64,000 nucleotides of DNA from Oryzomicrobium terrae (GTDB lineage Bacteria; Pseudomonadota; Gammaproteobacteria; Burkholderiales; Rhodocyclaceae): assembly GCF_008274805.1 (NCBI RefSeq), contig NZ_CP022579.1, forward strand, positions 2,852,001 through 2,916,000, read 5' to 3'. The notes under the pieces are model-generated. The model did not search any database and was not told the origin of the DNA. It was given only the letters and a program-made list of their open reading frames with translations. This document shows positions 37,354 to 50,872 of the stretch, piece by piece (the stretch's first letter is position 1; every line of letters starts with the position of its first letter). Position numbers and translations under genes: made by a program.

Positions 37354-37847
37354 ACTTCCGGCAGTTTCATGGCCAGCACCTTTTCGCTCTGGGCTTGGCG
37401 GAAGGCGGCCAGTTTGGCGACCAACTCAGCATTCTGGGTGGCCAGCTGGGCCACCGCAAACAGGGCAGCATTGGCGGCACCGGCTTCGCCGATGGCAAAC
37501 GTCGCCACCGGAATACCTTTAGGCATCTGCACGATGGAATAGAGCGAGTCCTGGCCGGACAGGTGCTTGGACGGCACCGGCACGCCCAGCACCGGAACAA
37601 CAGTTTTGGACGCCAGCATGCCCGGCAAGTGGGCGGCGCCCCCCGCCCCGGCGATGATCGCCTTCAGCCCCCGGTCGCCGGCTGACGCGGCATAGTCGAA
37701 CAGCAGATCGGGCGTGCGGTGGGCGGAAACCACCCGGGCCTCGAAAGGCACGCCAAATTCCTTGAGCATAACGGCGGCAGCCTGCATCACCGGCCAGTCC
37801 GAATCCGAGCCCATGACGATGCCCACCAGGGGATGCTTGACAGTCAT
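37350..37847 (-). CDS. purE: N5-carboxyaminoimidazole ribonucleotide mutase
   Basis: 165-aa class I PurE that rearranges N5-CAIR to CAIR. The active-site segments are [55 protein letters not shown] and [20 protein letters not shown]. It overlaps purK and follows folD by 18 nt; FolD feeds one-carbon units to purine synthesis, so the operon is functionally coherent. Confidence 0.97.
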   Translation of the reverse strand: MTVKHPLVGIVMGSDSDWPVMQAAAVMLKEFGVPFEARVVSAHRTPDLLFDYAASAGDRGLKAIIAGAGGAAHLPGMLASKTVVPVLGVPVPSKHLSGQDSLYSIVQMPKGIPVATFAIGEAGAANAALFAVAQLATQNAELVAKLAAFRQAQSEKVLAMKLPEV

Positions 37848-37865
37848 TGTGTGTCCTTGTGCGGG

Positions 37866-38729
37866 TTACTGGCCGGCGGCCCGTTCGGCCGACTCCAGGG
37901 TGTTGGCGAGCAGCATGGTGATGGTCATCGGCCCGACGCCACCGGGCACCGGAGTGATGGCGCCGGCCACCTCCTTCACCGAATCGAAATCCACGTCGCC
38001 GCACAGCTTGCCGCCCTGCTCCGCCGGCAGGCGGTTGATGCCCACGTCGATCACCACGGCACCGGGCTTGACCATGTCGCCGGTGACGAAGCGGGGGCGC
38101 CCCACTGCCGCCACCAGGATATCGGCACGACGGGTATGGAAGCCCAGATCGGCGGTTTGGGAGTGGCACACGGTAACGGTACAGCCGGCGTGCAGCAGCA
38201 ACATGGCCATGGGCTTGCCAACAATATTGGAGCGGCCGATCACCACCGCTTCCTTACCCTTCAGCGAGCCGCCAGCCTCTTCCAGCAGCTTCATCACGCC
38301 ATAGGGCGTGCAGGGCAGGAAGCGCGGATTGCCCTGCATCAGCGCACCCACGTTTTCGGCGTGGAAGCCGTCCACATCCTTTTCCGGCGAAATGGCTTCG
38401 AGCACCGCGTCCTCGTCGAATTGGGGCGGCAGGGGCAACTGCACCAGGATGCCGTGGATGGCCGGATCGGCGTTCAGTTCGGCGATCTTGGCCAGCACCT
38501 CGGCCGGCGCGGCGTCGGCCGGATAGTCGAGCTTGACGGAGTGAAAGCCCGCCTCGGCACAGGCATTGACCTTGTTGCGCACATAGACCTGGGAGGCGGG
38601 GTTCTCCCCCACCAGAATCACCGCCAGCCCGGGGCGGGTGCCCTGGGCGGCCAGGGCCTCGGCCCGGGTCTTGAAGTCGGCGCGCAGTTTCTTGGCCAGC
38701 GCGTTGCCGTCGAGGAGTTTTGCCGTCAT
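37866..38729 (-). CDS. folD: Bifunctional methylenetetrahydrofolate dehydrogenase/cyclohydrolase
   Basis: 287-aa FolD, which interconverts 5,10-methylene- and 10-formyl-THF using NADP. Catalytic Lys lies in [13 protein letters not shown] near residue 58, and [28 protein letters not shown] and the Rossmann motif [28 protein letters not shown] follow. ATG 38729 gives the family-like [15 protein letters not shown] start; ten more codons are open upstream. A hairpin lies directly in its leader. Confidence 0.96.
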   Translation of the reverse strand: MTAKLLDGNALAKKLRADFKTRAEALAAQGTRPGLAVILVGENPASQVYVRNKVNACAEAGFHSVKLDYPADAAPAEVLAKIAELNADPAIHGILVQLPLPPQFDEDAVLEAISPEKDVDGFHAENVGALMQGNPRFLPCTPYGVMKLLEEAGGSLKGKEAVVIGRSNIVGKPMAMLLLHAGCTVTVCHSQTADLGFHTRRADILVAAVGRPRFVTGDMVKPGAVVIDVGINRLPAEQGGKLCGDVDFDSVKEVAGAITPVPGGVGPMTITMLLANTLESAERAAGQ

Positions 38730-38742
38730 GGTCGTATCCGGA

Positions 38743-38773
38743 AAAGCAAAAACGGACACGGGGTCCGTGTCCG
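38743..38773 (-). terminator. Terminator-like hairpin in the folD leader
   Basis: CGGACACGG (38753-38761) and CCGTGTCCG (38765-38773) form a 9-bp stem with a 3-nt loop. On the minus strand it is followed by TTTTTGCTTTT, giving an intrinsic terminator for the IorA-like gene. Because the T run ends only about 14 nt before the folD ATG, the same element could act as an attenuator of folD. Confidence 0.65.
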
Positions 38774-38846
38774 GTTAATTTTTGTACTACCTATATGCGG
38801 TTAATTTTACCCCACTTTTCCCGGGGAATTCCGGGCGACCTCCACA

Positions 38847-39635
38847 CTAGGCATCGCAGCCGGGCCAGGGGGACAAACGCACCCCTTCCTCGGCCAAGGC
38901 CGTCGGCAGCCACTCCGCCGCCCCTGGCACCCAATAGGCCGTCCGGGAAATCGCCACCAGCCCCTTGATCGTCTTCAACGGCACAGGCCAAGCCAGGTCC
39001 AGGCGCAGGCAGGGCGATGCCGGGTGGCAGGCCCGCACGGTATGCCAGGCCGGGCCTGCCACCAACAGGCCGATGCGACGATCGGCACCGCGCTGCAACT
39101 GCCAGGCACCGAGCGCTTCAACATGGTTGGCCAGGGCCACCGCCCGCGCTTCCGCCACCTCAGGCTGGGCAATCGGCACGGGCAAGGGCGCCAGCAAGCG
39201 GCAGAGGTGAGCCGGGTCGATCTGCCGGGCAGGAAGCTCGGGCAGCGCCGGGAGCGCCAGGCAGACCGGCGTGGTGAACTCGCGGGACAGCGCCAGGGCC
39301 TGTACCAATAGACGCGCAGCCTCGCCCTCGTCGGCGGGCACGAAAACCGGAAAAGGCGCCCGCCCCAGCCAGGGCGACGGGCCGCAGACCACCAGCAGAC
39401 GCCCTCCTAGCCCCCCGTCCGCATAGGCGGCGATGAGCGGCGCGAGCAAATCGAAATCGCCCCCCTGCAGCGCCAGAAGCCGCGCCCCACCTCGGTCTTC
39501 AAGGTAGGCCAGCAGAGCGCCACTATCCACGGGACTCTCCGGGGTGGCATCGACGAGAACCCCGTGCCTCTTGGCTTCCAGGGCAACGGTCTGCCAGGAC
39601 GGCAGTGCGGGCAGGTCGGAATCGGCGGGGAGCAT
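38847..39635 (-). CDS. IorA-like fragment: stand-alone middle domain of 2-oxoacid:ferredoxin oxidoreductase alpha type
   Basis: 262 aa. The order of segments resembles the central part of indolepyruvate ferredoxin oxidoreductase alpha: GRLLVVCGPSP, a run ending LSREFTTPVCLALPA, then RIGLLVAGPAWHTVRAC and LDLAWPVPLKTIKGLVA. The N-terminal pyrimidine-binding and C-terminal TPP-binding domains seen in IorA are missing, and no beta subunit is adjacent. It may be a remnant or a repurposed scaffold. The family match is from memory of the fold pattern and is weak. Confidence 0.45.
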   Translation of the reverse strand: MLPADSDLPALPSWQTVALEAKRHGVLVDATPESPVDSGALLAYLEDRGGARLLALQGGDFDLLAPLIAAYADGGLGGRLLVVCGPSPWLGRAPFPVFVPADEGEAARLLVQALALSREFTTPVCLALPALPELPARQIDPAHLCRLLAPLPVPIAQPEVAEARAVALANHVEALGAWQLQRGADRRIGLLVAGPAWHTVRACHPASPCLRLDLAWPVPLKTIKGLVAISRTAYWVPGAAEWLPTALAEEGVRLSPWPGCDA

Positions 39636-40015
39636 GGCGGCCGGCGGCGGGAAACCCCAGAAAAATGAATAAAAACCCACCCCGGACACAGCCCGGCGGC
39701 GGACAAAACGCTGCCAACAGGGTGACGGAAAACCCCCGGGAAAACCAGCGCCCATCCATATTGCAGCGCAATATTGCGTATTACAAAAAATCATCTTACG
39801 ATGCGAAATTGTGCGGCGCGGGACATGATCCCCGAATCACGTATTACGCTGTGTTGCGTTTCTTCCTGCGGAAGGGTCCGCCGGGAAGCGCCCGTAGCAC
39901 TCCGACGACATTTTTCGCCCCCGCACCGGATCAGCGCCCGTTCCACCTTGTCGAAGGGGAACGTTGCCAACAGCGATGGCGCCGATCCGGCGCTGACATA
40001 ATCAGGAGACGAACC
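39636..40015. other. Divergent control region upstream of aceE
   Basis: 380 nt with no supported gene. It holds a candidate aceE promoter, -35 TTGCGT (39774-39779) and -10 TACGAT (39797-39802) with a 17-bp spacer, an overlapping 17-bp palindrome, and CGTATTAC occurring at 39777 and again at 39840. The leader of aceE would be about 200 nt long. Confidence 0.5.
39758..39774. promoter_or_regulatory. 17-bp perfect palindrome overlapping the aceE promoter (candidate operator)
   Basis: ATATTGCAGCGCAATAT is a perfect inverted repeat around a 1-bp centre (core TTGC-AGC-GCAA). It ends at the first base of the proposed -35 box, a position fitting a repressor or activator of the pyruvate dehydrogenase genes. 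The core resembles TGC-N3-GCA sites reported for PhaR-type regulators, but I do not assign one. Confidence 0.5.
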
Positions 40016-42688
<2,673 letters not shown>

Positions 42689-42703
42689 GGGGAGCCACGG
42701 AAC

Positions 42704-44365
42704 ATGAGCCAAATCATTGAAGTGAAAGTCCCGGATATCGGCGATTTCAAGGATGTGCCGGTCATCGAGGTGTTCGTCAAACCCGGCGACACCGTCAACG
42801 CCGAGGACGCCCTGATCAGCCTGGAATCTGACAAGGCCACCATGGACGTACCCTCCTCCGCCTCGGGCGTGGTCAAGGAGGTCAAGGTCAAGGTCGGCGA
42901 CAAGCTCAGCGAAGGCAGCCTGGTGCTGCTGCTCGAAGCCAGTGCCACGGCCAGTGCGGCCGCCGCACCTGCGCCCGCAGCGGCGCCGGCTCCGGTCCAG
43001 GCCCCTGCCCCCGTGGCCGCCGCTCCAGCCCCGGTGCCTGCCGCCGCCCCCGCTACCGCGGGCGGCCTGGTGGACGTTAAGGTGCCGGACATCGGCGACT
43101 TCAAGGACGTGCCGATCATCGAGGTCTTCGTCAAACCCGGCGACACCGTCAAGGCCGAGGACCCGCTGATCAGCCTGGAGTCCGACAAGGCCACCATGGA
43201 CGTGCCCGCCCCCGCCGCCGGCGTGGTCAAGGAACTGAAGGTCAAGTTCGGCGACAAGGTCAGCGAAGGCACCCTGATCCTGGTACTGGAAGCGGCAGGA
43301 AGCGCTGTCCCGGCCGCAGCTGCGGCGCCGGCGCCTGCCCCGAGCACTGTCCCGGCAACCGCGCCGGTCGCCGCCAGCGCCCCGGCCGCATCCGCGCCCG
43401 CCCCAAGCCTCGCTGCCCCCCTGCCCGCCCTAGGTGGCAAGGTGCACGCCAGCCCGTCGGTGCGCGCCTTCGCCCGGGAACTGGGGGTGGACCTGACCAA
43501 GGTCGCCGCCAGTGGCCCCAAGGGCCGCATCCTGGCCGAGGACGTGAAGGCCTTCATCAAGGGCGTCATGAGCAGCGGCGCCGTGCCCGGCGCGGCCACG
43601 GCAGCTGGCGGCGGCATCACCGGCGGCGGCACCCTGGACCTGCTGCCCTGGCCCAAGGTGGACTTCGCCAAGTTCGGCCCCATCGAAACCCAGCCCCTGT
43701 CGCGCATCAAGAAGATTTCCGGCGCCAACCTGGCGCGCAACTGGGTGATGATCCCGGCCGTGACCTACCACGAGGATGCCGACATCACCGACCTGGAAGC
43801 CTTCCGCGTCGCTCTCAACAAGGAGAACGAGAAGGCCGGCCTCAAGCTGACCATGCTCGCCTTCATCATCAAGGCCTGCGTCAAGGCACTGCAGCAGTTC
43901 CCGCAGCTGAACAGCTCCCTGGACGGCGACAACTTGGTGTTGAAGCAGTACTACCACATCGGTTTTGCCGCCGACACGCCCAACGGGCTGGTGGTGCCGG
44001 TGCTCAAGGATGCCGACAAGAAGGGCATCTTCGAGATCGCCAAGGAAACCGGCGAACTGGCCAAAGCCGCCCGGGATGGCAAGCTCAAGCCTGCCGACAT
44101 GCAGGGCGCCAGCTTCACCATCTCGTCGGTGGGCGGCATCGGCGGCACCGCCTTCAGCCCCATCGTCAATGCGCCGGAAGTGGCCATCCTGGGCGTTTCC
44201 AAGAGCACCATGAAGCCAGTGTGGAACGGCAAGGAATTCGTGCCCCGGCTGATCGTGCCCCTGTCCCTGTCCGCCGACCACCGCGTCATCGACGGCGCCC
44301 TGGCGACCCGCTTCAACGCCGAACTGGCCAAGCTGCTGGCGGATTTCCGCCGGGTCATGCTGTAA
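42704..44365 (+). CDS. aceF: Dihydrolipoyllysine acetyltransferase (PDH E2) with two lipoyl domains
   Basis: 553 aa in order: lipoyl domain 1 (residues 1-80, lipoylated Lys44 in ESDKATMDVP), Ala/Pro linker, lipoyl domain 2 (about 123-200, again ESDKATMDVP), Ala/Pro linker, peripheral subunit-binding domain (HASPSVRAFARELGVDLTKVAASGPKGRI) and the catalytic core ending SLSADHRVIDGALATRF (catalytic His-Asp). It forms the core of the complex; 15 nt separate it from aceE. Confidence 0.97.
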   Translation: MSQIIEVKVPDIGDFKDVPVIEVFVKPGDTVNAEDALISLESDKATMDVPSSASGVVKEVKVKVGDKLSEGSLVLLLEASATASAAAAPAPAAAPAPVQAPAPVAAAPAPVPAAAPATAGGLVDVKVPDIGDFKDVPIIEVFVKPGDTVKAEDPLISLESDKATMDVPAPAAGVVKELKVKFGDKVSEGTLILVLEAAGSAVPAAAAAPAPAPSTVPATAPVAASAPAASAPAPSLAAPLPALGGKVHASPSVRAFARELGVDLTKVAASGPKGRILAEDVKAFIKGVMSSGAVPGAATAAGGGITGGGTLDLLPWPKVDFAKFGPIETQPLSRIKKISGANLARNWVMIPAVTYHEDADITDLEAFRVALNKENEKAGLKLTMLAFIIKACVKALQQFPQLNSSLDGDNLVLKQYYHIGFAADTPNGLVVPVLKDADKKGIFEIAKETGELAKAARDGKLKPADMQGASFTISSVGGIGGTAFSPIVNAPEVAILGVSKSTMKPVWNGKEFVPRLIVPLSLSADHRVIDGALATRFNAELAKLLADFRRVML

Positions 44366-44375
44366 GGGGGACGCC

Positions 44376-46166
<1,791 letters not shown>

Positions 46167-46189
46167 AGCACCGACGCAACGCCCCCGGC

Positions 46190-46229
46190 AACCGGCGGAG
46201 CGGCGCGAGCCCTCCGCCGGTTTTCTTTT
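46190..46229 (+). terminator. Intrinsic terminator of the aceE-aceF-lpdA operon
   Basis: AACCGGCGGAG (46190-46200) pairs with CTCCGCCGGTT (46212-46222) across an 11-nt loop and runs into TTTTCTTTT. It lies 24 nt after the lpdA stop. Confidence 0.9.
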
Positions 46230-46301
46230 GTGGCGAACTGTTTCACGATAGGCATGAACTGGTGAAAAGACGCACGGTCTTTCCCTAAGACTTTTGTAAT
46301 A

Positions 46302-48002
46302 ATGCCTCCCATGTTGAAGAGCCTTGTCTCCCGCATCCGTGGTGAACGCAGCGACCACCCCCTGGGCACTGCGGACAACCTCGCCGCCTTCCTGGCCGAA
46401 TTGACCGGGAAGCGCCCGGCCCATGGGTTGATGGCTCTGCGCGGCTGGCTGGCCGAAGCGGGCACCTTGGTCGAACAGTTGCCGCGGGAAGCCTGTCAGC
46501 GCGCCATCCTGCGCCTCGACGAAGCCGCCCAACCCCTGCTCGCCAGCCTGTGGGACGAGGCGGCTCATCAGCTGCAGACCCTGGACCCCCAGTCCGAGAT
46601 CACCTTCAAGACCCTGGAGTCCTACTACCACACCGCCGCCCGTGCCCTGGAAGTGGCCCTGCACTTGCAGGAGGCCCTGGCACCTCAGCAGCTCAAGCCG
46701 CTCGCCGTGATCCTGGCGCGCATGCTGCATGCCCTCTCCCGGGAAAAGCTAGCGGCACGCATCACCTTCCAGGATCTATCGGGTGAATGGTGGCCCGCCA
46801 CCCATGCCCTGGTCGAAAAGGCCCGCACCCTCGGGGTGCTGCACATCCGTGAAGCGCTCTACCCTAGCGAGCGCGACGACACATCGCCCTGGCGCGAGTA
46901 CCGCATCGGCCTGTTCTTCGAATTGGGCCCCCTGGGCAACCTCTCGCCCCGCCAAACCCTGCTGCTCGATCGGATCGTCGCCTGGGCCGAACCCCATTTT
47001 GCGCTGGCCGAGACCCCCGGCGCCACCACCCCCTGGCGCCTGCGCACCGACGGGCTACGCAGCCCGGAGCGCATGCTCGACCTGCCGCCTGCGGAACAGG
47101 CCGCCGAGCCGGGCTGGCGCTACCTGGGCCCGGGGCGGGTGAGCATGCTGCTGTTCCCCCTGAAGAGTGACATCACCCGCCAGCGCCAGTTGCCGGACTG
47201 GCTGATCGTTCCGCCAGCCAACGACAAGGAGGTCGTGGCCCTGCTGCTGCGCCTGATGCAGCACTGGTCGCAAACCCCGCCCAAGCGCCGCCATTCGCGC
47301 AAGGACGCGCAAAGTACCTTGCGCGTCGTGCCTGGCTTCGACTTGGCGCGGCGCATGGTGGCGGCCGGGGAATACGCCCGCTCGGGCCGCCAGCTCGAAT
47401 ACGCCGCAGAAAGTCAGGAAGCCCTGCGCCAGGCGTTTTCCCTGACCCCGGACGTGACCGAGACCCTGACCCCGGAGCAAGTCCTCGATCAACTCGAAAC
47501 CGCCGGAGACCGGCAGATGATGGAACGCTGGGAACTGCGCGACATCAGCCTTTCCGGTCTGGGCACGCGCCCAGCGGCCAAGCGCCAGTGGCATGGCGTC
47601 GGCGCCCTGCTCGGGCTGCGCACCGACCACTCCCTGCACTGGCGGTTGGCCATCATCCGGCGCATGACCCGCAGCCATGGCCGCAGCAACGTCGGCCTGG
47701 CTCTGCTACCCGGGGAGCCCCGCTGCGCCCAACTGGTCGGACTGCGACGCCCGGACGACCCGTGGGCAAGGGAGCGGGGTGGTCTGCGCGGCACGGTGGA
47801 CGCCCTGATCGTCGACGACAAGAGCGGCCATTTGCTTGCCCCGCTCGGCACGTTTTCCCCCGGCGGCGTCAGCATGGCCCTGGTGGTTGGCGGCGCCCGC
47901 CAGACCATCGTGCTCCAGCACCTCCTGGAAAGCGGGCCGGACTACGAATTGATCGCCTACACCATCGGCAGCGACGAAGCCGAACCGAGCGCGGCAGCAT
48001 AA
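46302..48002 (+). CDS. Conserved protein of unknown function with PilZ-like C-terminal region
   Basis: 566 aa, mostly alpha-helical in the first two thirds, with no signal peptide or membrane segment. Around residues 409-470 the pattern MERWELRDISLSGLG, then WHGVGALLGLR and HWRLAIIRRMTR resembles the beta-barrel of PilZ-like domains, but the RxxxR upstream motif is not clear, so c-di-GMP binding is uncertain. A second ATG at 46311 (MLKSLV) is a possible start; TAATAAT at 46297-46303 looks like a -10. Its 3' end overlaps the convergent glycosyltransferase gene by 46 nt. Confidence 0.65.
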   Translation: MPPMLKSLVSRIRGERSDHPLGTADNLAAFLAELTGKRPAHGLMALRGWLAEAGTLVEQLPREACQRAILRLDEAAQPLLASLWDEAAHQLQTLDPQSEITFKTLESYYHTAARALEVALHLQEALAPQQLKPLAVILARMLHALSREKLAARITFQDLSGEWWPATHALVEKARTLGVLHIREALYPSERDDTSPWREYRIGLFFELGPLGNLSPRQTLLLDRIVAWAEPHFALAETPGATTPWRLRTDGLRSPERMLDLPPAEQAAEPGWRYLGPGRVSMLLFPLKSDITRQRQLPDWLIVPPANDKEVVALLLRLMQHWSQTPPKRRHSRKDAQSTLRVVPGFDLARRMVAAGEYARSGRQLEYAAESQEALRQAFSLTPDVTETLTPEQVLDQLETAGDRQMMERWELRDISLSGLGTRPAAKRQWHGVGALLGLRTDHSLHWRLAIIRRMTRSHGRSNVGLALLPGEPRCAQLVGLRRPDDPWARERGGLRGTVDALIVDDKSGHLLAPLGTFSPGGVSMALVVGGARQTIVLQHLLESGPDYELIAYTIGSDEAEPSAAA

Positions 48003-49171
48003 GCGCCCGCCGCGCCACCGCTAGCTTGGCGCAGCACCGTTTCGAAATCCGTCACCACCTGATCCCAGGAACAAGCCAGGGCCTTGGCCCGGGCGGCCTG
48101 GGCCAAGCGCTGCCGCCCGGCCGCATCGGTAGCCACACCTACCGCCGCCGCCACGAAGGCGGCCTCATCCCCCGGATTGACCGTCACGCCGTGCTCCCCG
48201 TCCCGGATCAGCTCCGCCGCCGCAGCGCTGCGGTAGGCCACGGTCGGCAGCCCGCTGGCCAAGGCTTCCAAGGTGACATTGCCGAAGGTCTCGGTCAGGC
48301 TGGGAAACAGGAAAAGATCGCCGGAGGCGTAATGAGCCGCCAGATCCTCGCCGACCCGCACCCCGGCAAAGTGATGGTCCGGGTGGGCCGCTTCCAAACT
48401 GCGCCGTAGCGGCCCATCCCCCACCACCACCAGCCGGGCATCGGGCCGCTGGGCCCGGATGGCCGCAAAAGCCTTCAGGGTCAGGGGCAGGTTCTTTTCC
48501 GCCGCGACGCGCCCCACCGACAGCACCGCCAAACCGCCCTCGGCCACCCCCCAACTGGCGCGCAGGGCCCCATCGCGCCGCTGGGGATCGAACAGGGCCG
48601 TATCCACGCCCCGTCCGACCACTTTCACCCCGGGGATGCCTTCTCCGGCCAAGGCTGCCGCCAGGGCCACGGTGGGCGCCAGGGTGGCCAGGGTGCGGCG
48701 ATGAAAGGTGCGCAGATAGGCTGCCACCGCCGGACGCAGGATGCCAAAACCATAATGGATGCTGTAACGGTCGAAGTTGGTGTGGAACCCGGAGGTGGCA
48801 GGAATACCTAGCCGCCGCGCCGCGGCCAGGGCTGACCAGCCAAGGGGCCCCTCGGTGACCAGGTGCACCACATCGGGTCGCTCCTGGCGCCAGGCCCGCA
48901 GCAGTTTCCCCTTGGCCGGCAGACCGAAGCGTAGACCGGGATAACCGGGCAGGGGCAGACCGCCCAGGGTGGCGTCGCCATCCGCTACCAGGCTTGCCTC
49001 CTCCCCCGGCTGGCGCGGCCGGATCACCTGAACCCGGTGCCCTCGGGCGCGCAATCCCTGGACCAGCCGGCCCACCGTCATGGCCACCCCATTCACCTCG
49101 GGTGGATAGGTTTCGGTCACCACCGCCACCGACAGGGGGGGGCGCGGCACCTCGACGGCGGGAGCATTCAT
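47957..49171 (-). CDS. Family 4 glycosyltransferase (glycolipid-type), distal gene of the plcP-like operon
   Basis: 404-aa GT-B enzyme: VAVVTETYPPEVNGVAMTVGRLVQGL, SGFHTNFDRYSIHYGFG, VGRGVDTALFDP, LSVGRVAAEKNLPLTLKAF and SGDLFLFPSLTETFGNVTLEALASGLPTVAY (E-x7-E). This group includes mannosyl- and glucosyltransferases that act on lipid acceptors such as diacylglycerol. It starts 9 nt after dgkA, in one operon with the PlcP-like hydrolase. Donor sugar unknown. Confidence 0.88.
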   Translation of the reverse strand: MNAPAVEVPRPPLSVAVVTETYPPEVNGVAMTVGRLVQGLRARGHRVQVIRPRQPGEEASLVADGDATLGGLPLPGYPGLRFGLPAKGKLLRAWRQERPDVVHLVTEGPLGWSALAAARRLGIPATSGFHTNFDRYSIHYGFGILRPAVAAYLRTFHRRTLATLAPTVALAAALAGEGIPGVKVVGRGVDTALFDPQRRDGALRASWGVAEGGLAVLSVGRVAAEKNLPLTLKAFAAIRAQRPDARLVVVGDGPLRRSLEAAHPDHHFAGVRVGEDLAAHYASGDLFLFPSLTETFGNVTLEALASGLPTVAYRSAAAAELIRDGEHGVTVNPGDEAAFVAAAVGVATDAAGRQRLAQAARAKALACSWDQVVTDFETVLRQASGGAAGAYAAALGSASSLPMV

Positions 49172-49180
49172 GGCATCACC

Positions 49181-49561
49181 TCACAGGAGTATGCAGCCCC
49201 ATACCAGGGCCACGTTGACCAGCGCGATCAGTACCGCCGCACTGCCGATGTCCTTGGCCCGCTTGGCCAGGCGGTGGTGCTCCAGGGAGACCCGGTCCAC
49301 CGCTGCCTCCACCGCCGAATTGAGCAGCTCCACCACCAGCACGAGCAGGATGCTGCCGACCATCACGCCCCGCTCCACGCCGGCCACCGGCAGGAAAAAG
49401 GCCAGGGGCACCAGCACCGCGGCCAGGTGCACCTCCTGGCGAAAGGCATCCTCACAGGCATAGGCGGCACGCAGGCCGGCCAGGGAGTAATGCAGGGCAT
49501 TCCAGATCCGTTGCAGGCCGGTCTTGCCCTTGAACGGGCTTTCGTCGTGGGGTGCGTTCAT
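49181..49561 (-). CDS. dgkA: Diacylglycerol kinase, DgkA type
   Basis: 126-aa trimeric membrane kinase that phosphorylates diacylglycerol to phosphatidic acid with ATP. Three membrane segments are visible, with FRQEVHLAAVLVPLAF, the signature VVELLNSAVEAAVDRVSLEHHRLAKRAKDIGSAAVLIAL and a short amphipathic N-terminus. It lies between two glycosyltransferase genes with gaps of 21 and 9 nt; here it could recycle diacylglycerol produced by the PlcP-like enzyme. Confidence 0.95.
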   Translation of the reverse strand: MNAPHDESPFKGKTGLQRIWNALHYSLAGLRAAYACEDAFRQEVHLAAVLVPLAFFLPVAGVERGVMVGSILLVLVVELLNSAVEAAVDRVSLEHHRLAKRAKDIGSAAVLIALVNVALVWGCILL

Positions 49562-49582
49562 GGCGAAAAAAACAGAGAAGGA

Positions 49583-50872
49583 TCAAGCCCGGCCCTGGGC
49601 CATCGGACGCAGCAGGGCAGGTACGGGGTCGGGGTTGCAGTGCGCCCGGTAGCACTCCGCCAGACGGGTGGCCAGGGCCACATCCGACCAGGCAGCAGCC
49701 GTTCCCCGGGCGGCACGGGACAGCCGGGGACGGACGTGGGGGTCGTGGCGCAGGCTGGCGAGCAGATCCGCCAGACGCAGGGCGAAATCCGCCACTTCGG
49801 CCCGGGGTACGACACAGCCGGGCATGGGCTGGCCGTGGCGATCGAGCAGGATGTCGCGGGTGCCCATCTCGGCCAGGGCGACCACCGGTAACCCGGCGAC
49901 CAGGGCTTCGAGCAGCACCAGCCCCTGGGTTTCGGTGTGGGAGGCAAAGACGAAGGCGTCGGCGGCGGCGTAGCAGTCGGGCAAGGCACGCTCCCGCTCC
50001 AGATAGCCGAGAAAACGTACCGACTCCCCCAACCCCAGGCGGGCGGCCTGGCGCTCCAGGGTGGCCCGGGCCGGCCCTTCGCCGGTCACCAGCAGGAGCA
50101 GGTCGGGCAGGTGGCGCCGCGCCAGGGCGTGGGCCTCGAGCAGAAAGGCGATGTTCTTTTCGAAGGCGACCCGACCGACAAACAGGGCCACCGGCCGTTC
50201 CTCGGCGATACCGTGGGCCTGGCGAAAGCGTCGGCGCGCGGTGCTGCGCGCTTCGCCCTCGCCGCTGTCGGCAAAGCGCGCCATCGGGATGCCGGTGGGC
50301 AGCACGGTCATCGGTGCGGTTACGCCGTAGCCACTCAGGCGCTCGGCCATGGCGTGACTGGGCACCACCACTTCATCCACCCCGTTGCACTGATGGCGCG
50401 ACAAGCGCCGCGCCAGGCCGCGCAACAGGCTGCCGGGGAGGAACGGCGCGTAGTGGTGCAGGTATTCCTCGAAAAGGGTGTGGTAGGTGGTGAGCACCGG
50501 CAAGCGGCGGCGACGCGCTTCGGCCAGGCCGGCGTAATGGGCGAGAAAGGGGGTCTGCAGGTGAATCAGATCGACCCCTTCCGCTGCCGCGGCCACGACA
50601 CGACGCAGGGCCGTCCAAGCCATCAACCGGTCTTCCGGATCCCGCGGCACCGGCCGGCCGGGCACGCGGCGGATGTCGGCCTGATGCTCATTTTCCAACG
50701 CCGTCTCGGCACCATAGTCCGGCACCACCAGGCGGACCGTCACTCCCTGGGGCGCCAGGGCGCGACGGAAGGTTTCGATGGAGGTGGACACGCCGTTGAT
50801 GCGCGGGAAATAAACGTCGGAAACCATCAGCACCGTCAGGGGACGGGATGGCTGGGCCAAAATGGCGGACAT
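49583..50872 (-). CDS. Family 4 glycosyltransferase next to the PlcP-like gene (Agt-like)
   Basis: 429-aa GT-B enzyme: VLMVSDVYFPRINGVSTSIETFRRAL, IHLQTPFLAHYAGLAEARRRRLPVLTTYHTLFEEYLHHY, LPTGIPMARFAD, ALFVGRVAFEKNIAFLLEAH and ADAFVFASHTETQGLVLLEALVAGLPVVALAEMG. This resembles diacylglycerol glycosyltransferases. Start ATG 50872 shares a base with the plcP stop (TGATG), so translation is coupled; in phosphate-starved bacteria plcP is commonly paired with such a transferase (Agt). Confidence 0.88.
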   Translation of the reverse strand: MSAILAQPSRPLTVLMVSDVYFPRINGVSTSIETFRRALAPQGVTVRLVVPDYGAETALENEHQADIRRVPGRPVPRDPEDRLMAWTALRRVVAAAAEGVDLIHLQTPFLAHYAGLAEARRRRLPVLTTYHTLFEEYLHHYAPFLPGSLLRGLARRLSRHQCNGVDEVVVPSHAMAERLSGYGVTAPMTVLPTGIPMARFADSGEGEARSTARRRFRQAHGIAEERPVALFVGRVAFEKNIAFLLEAHALARRHLPDLLLLVTGEGPARATLERQAARLGLGESVRFLGYLERERALPDCYAAADAFVFASHTETQGLVLLEALVAGLPVVALAEMGTRDILLDRHGQPMPGCVVPRAEVADFALRLADLLASLRHDPHVRPRLSRAARGTAAAWSDVALATRLAECYRAHCNPDPVPALLRPMAQGRA

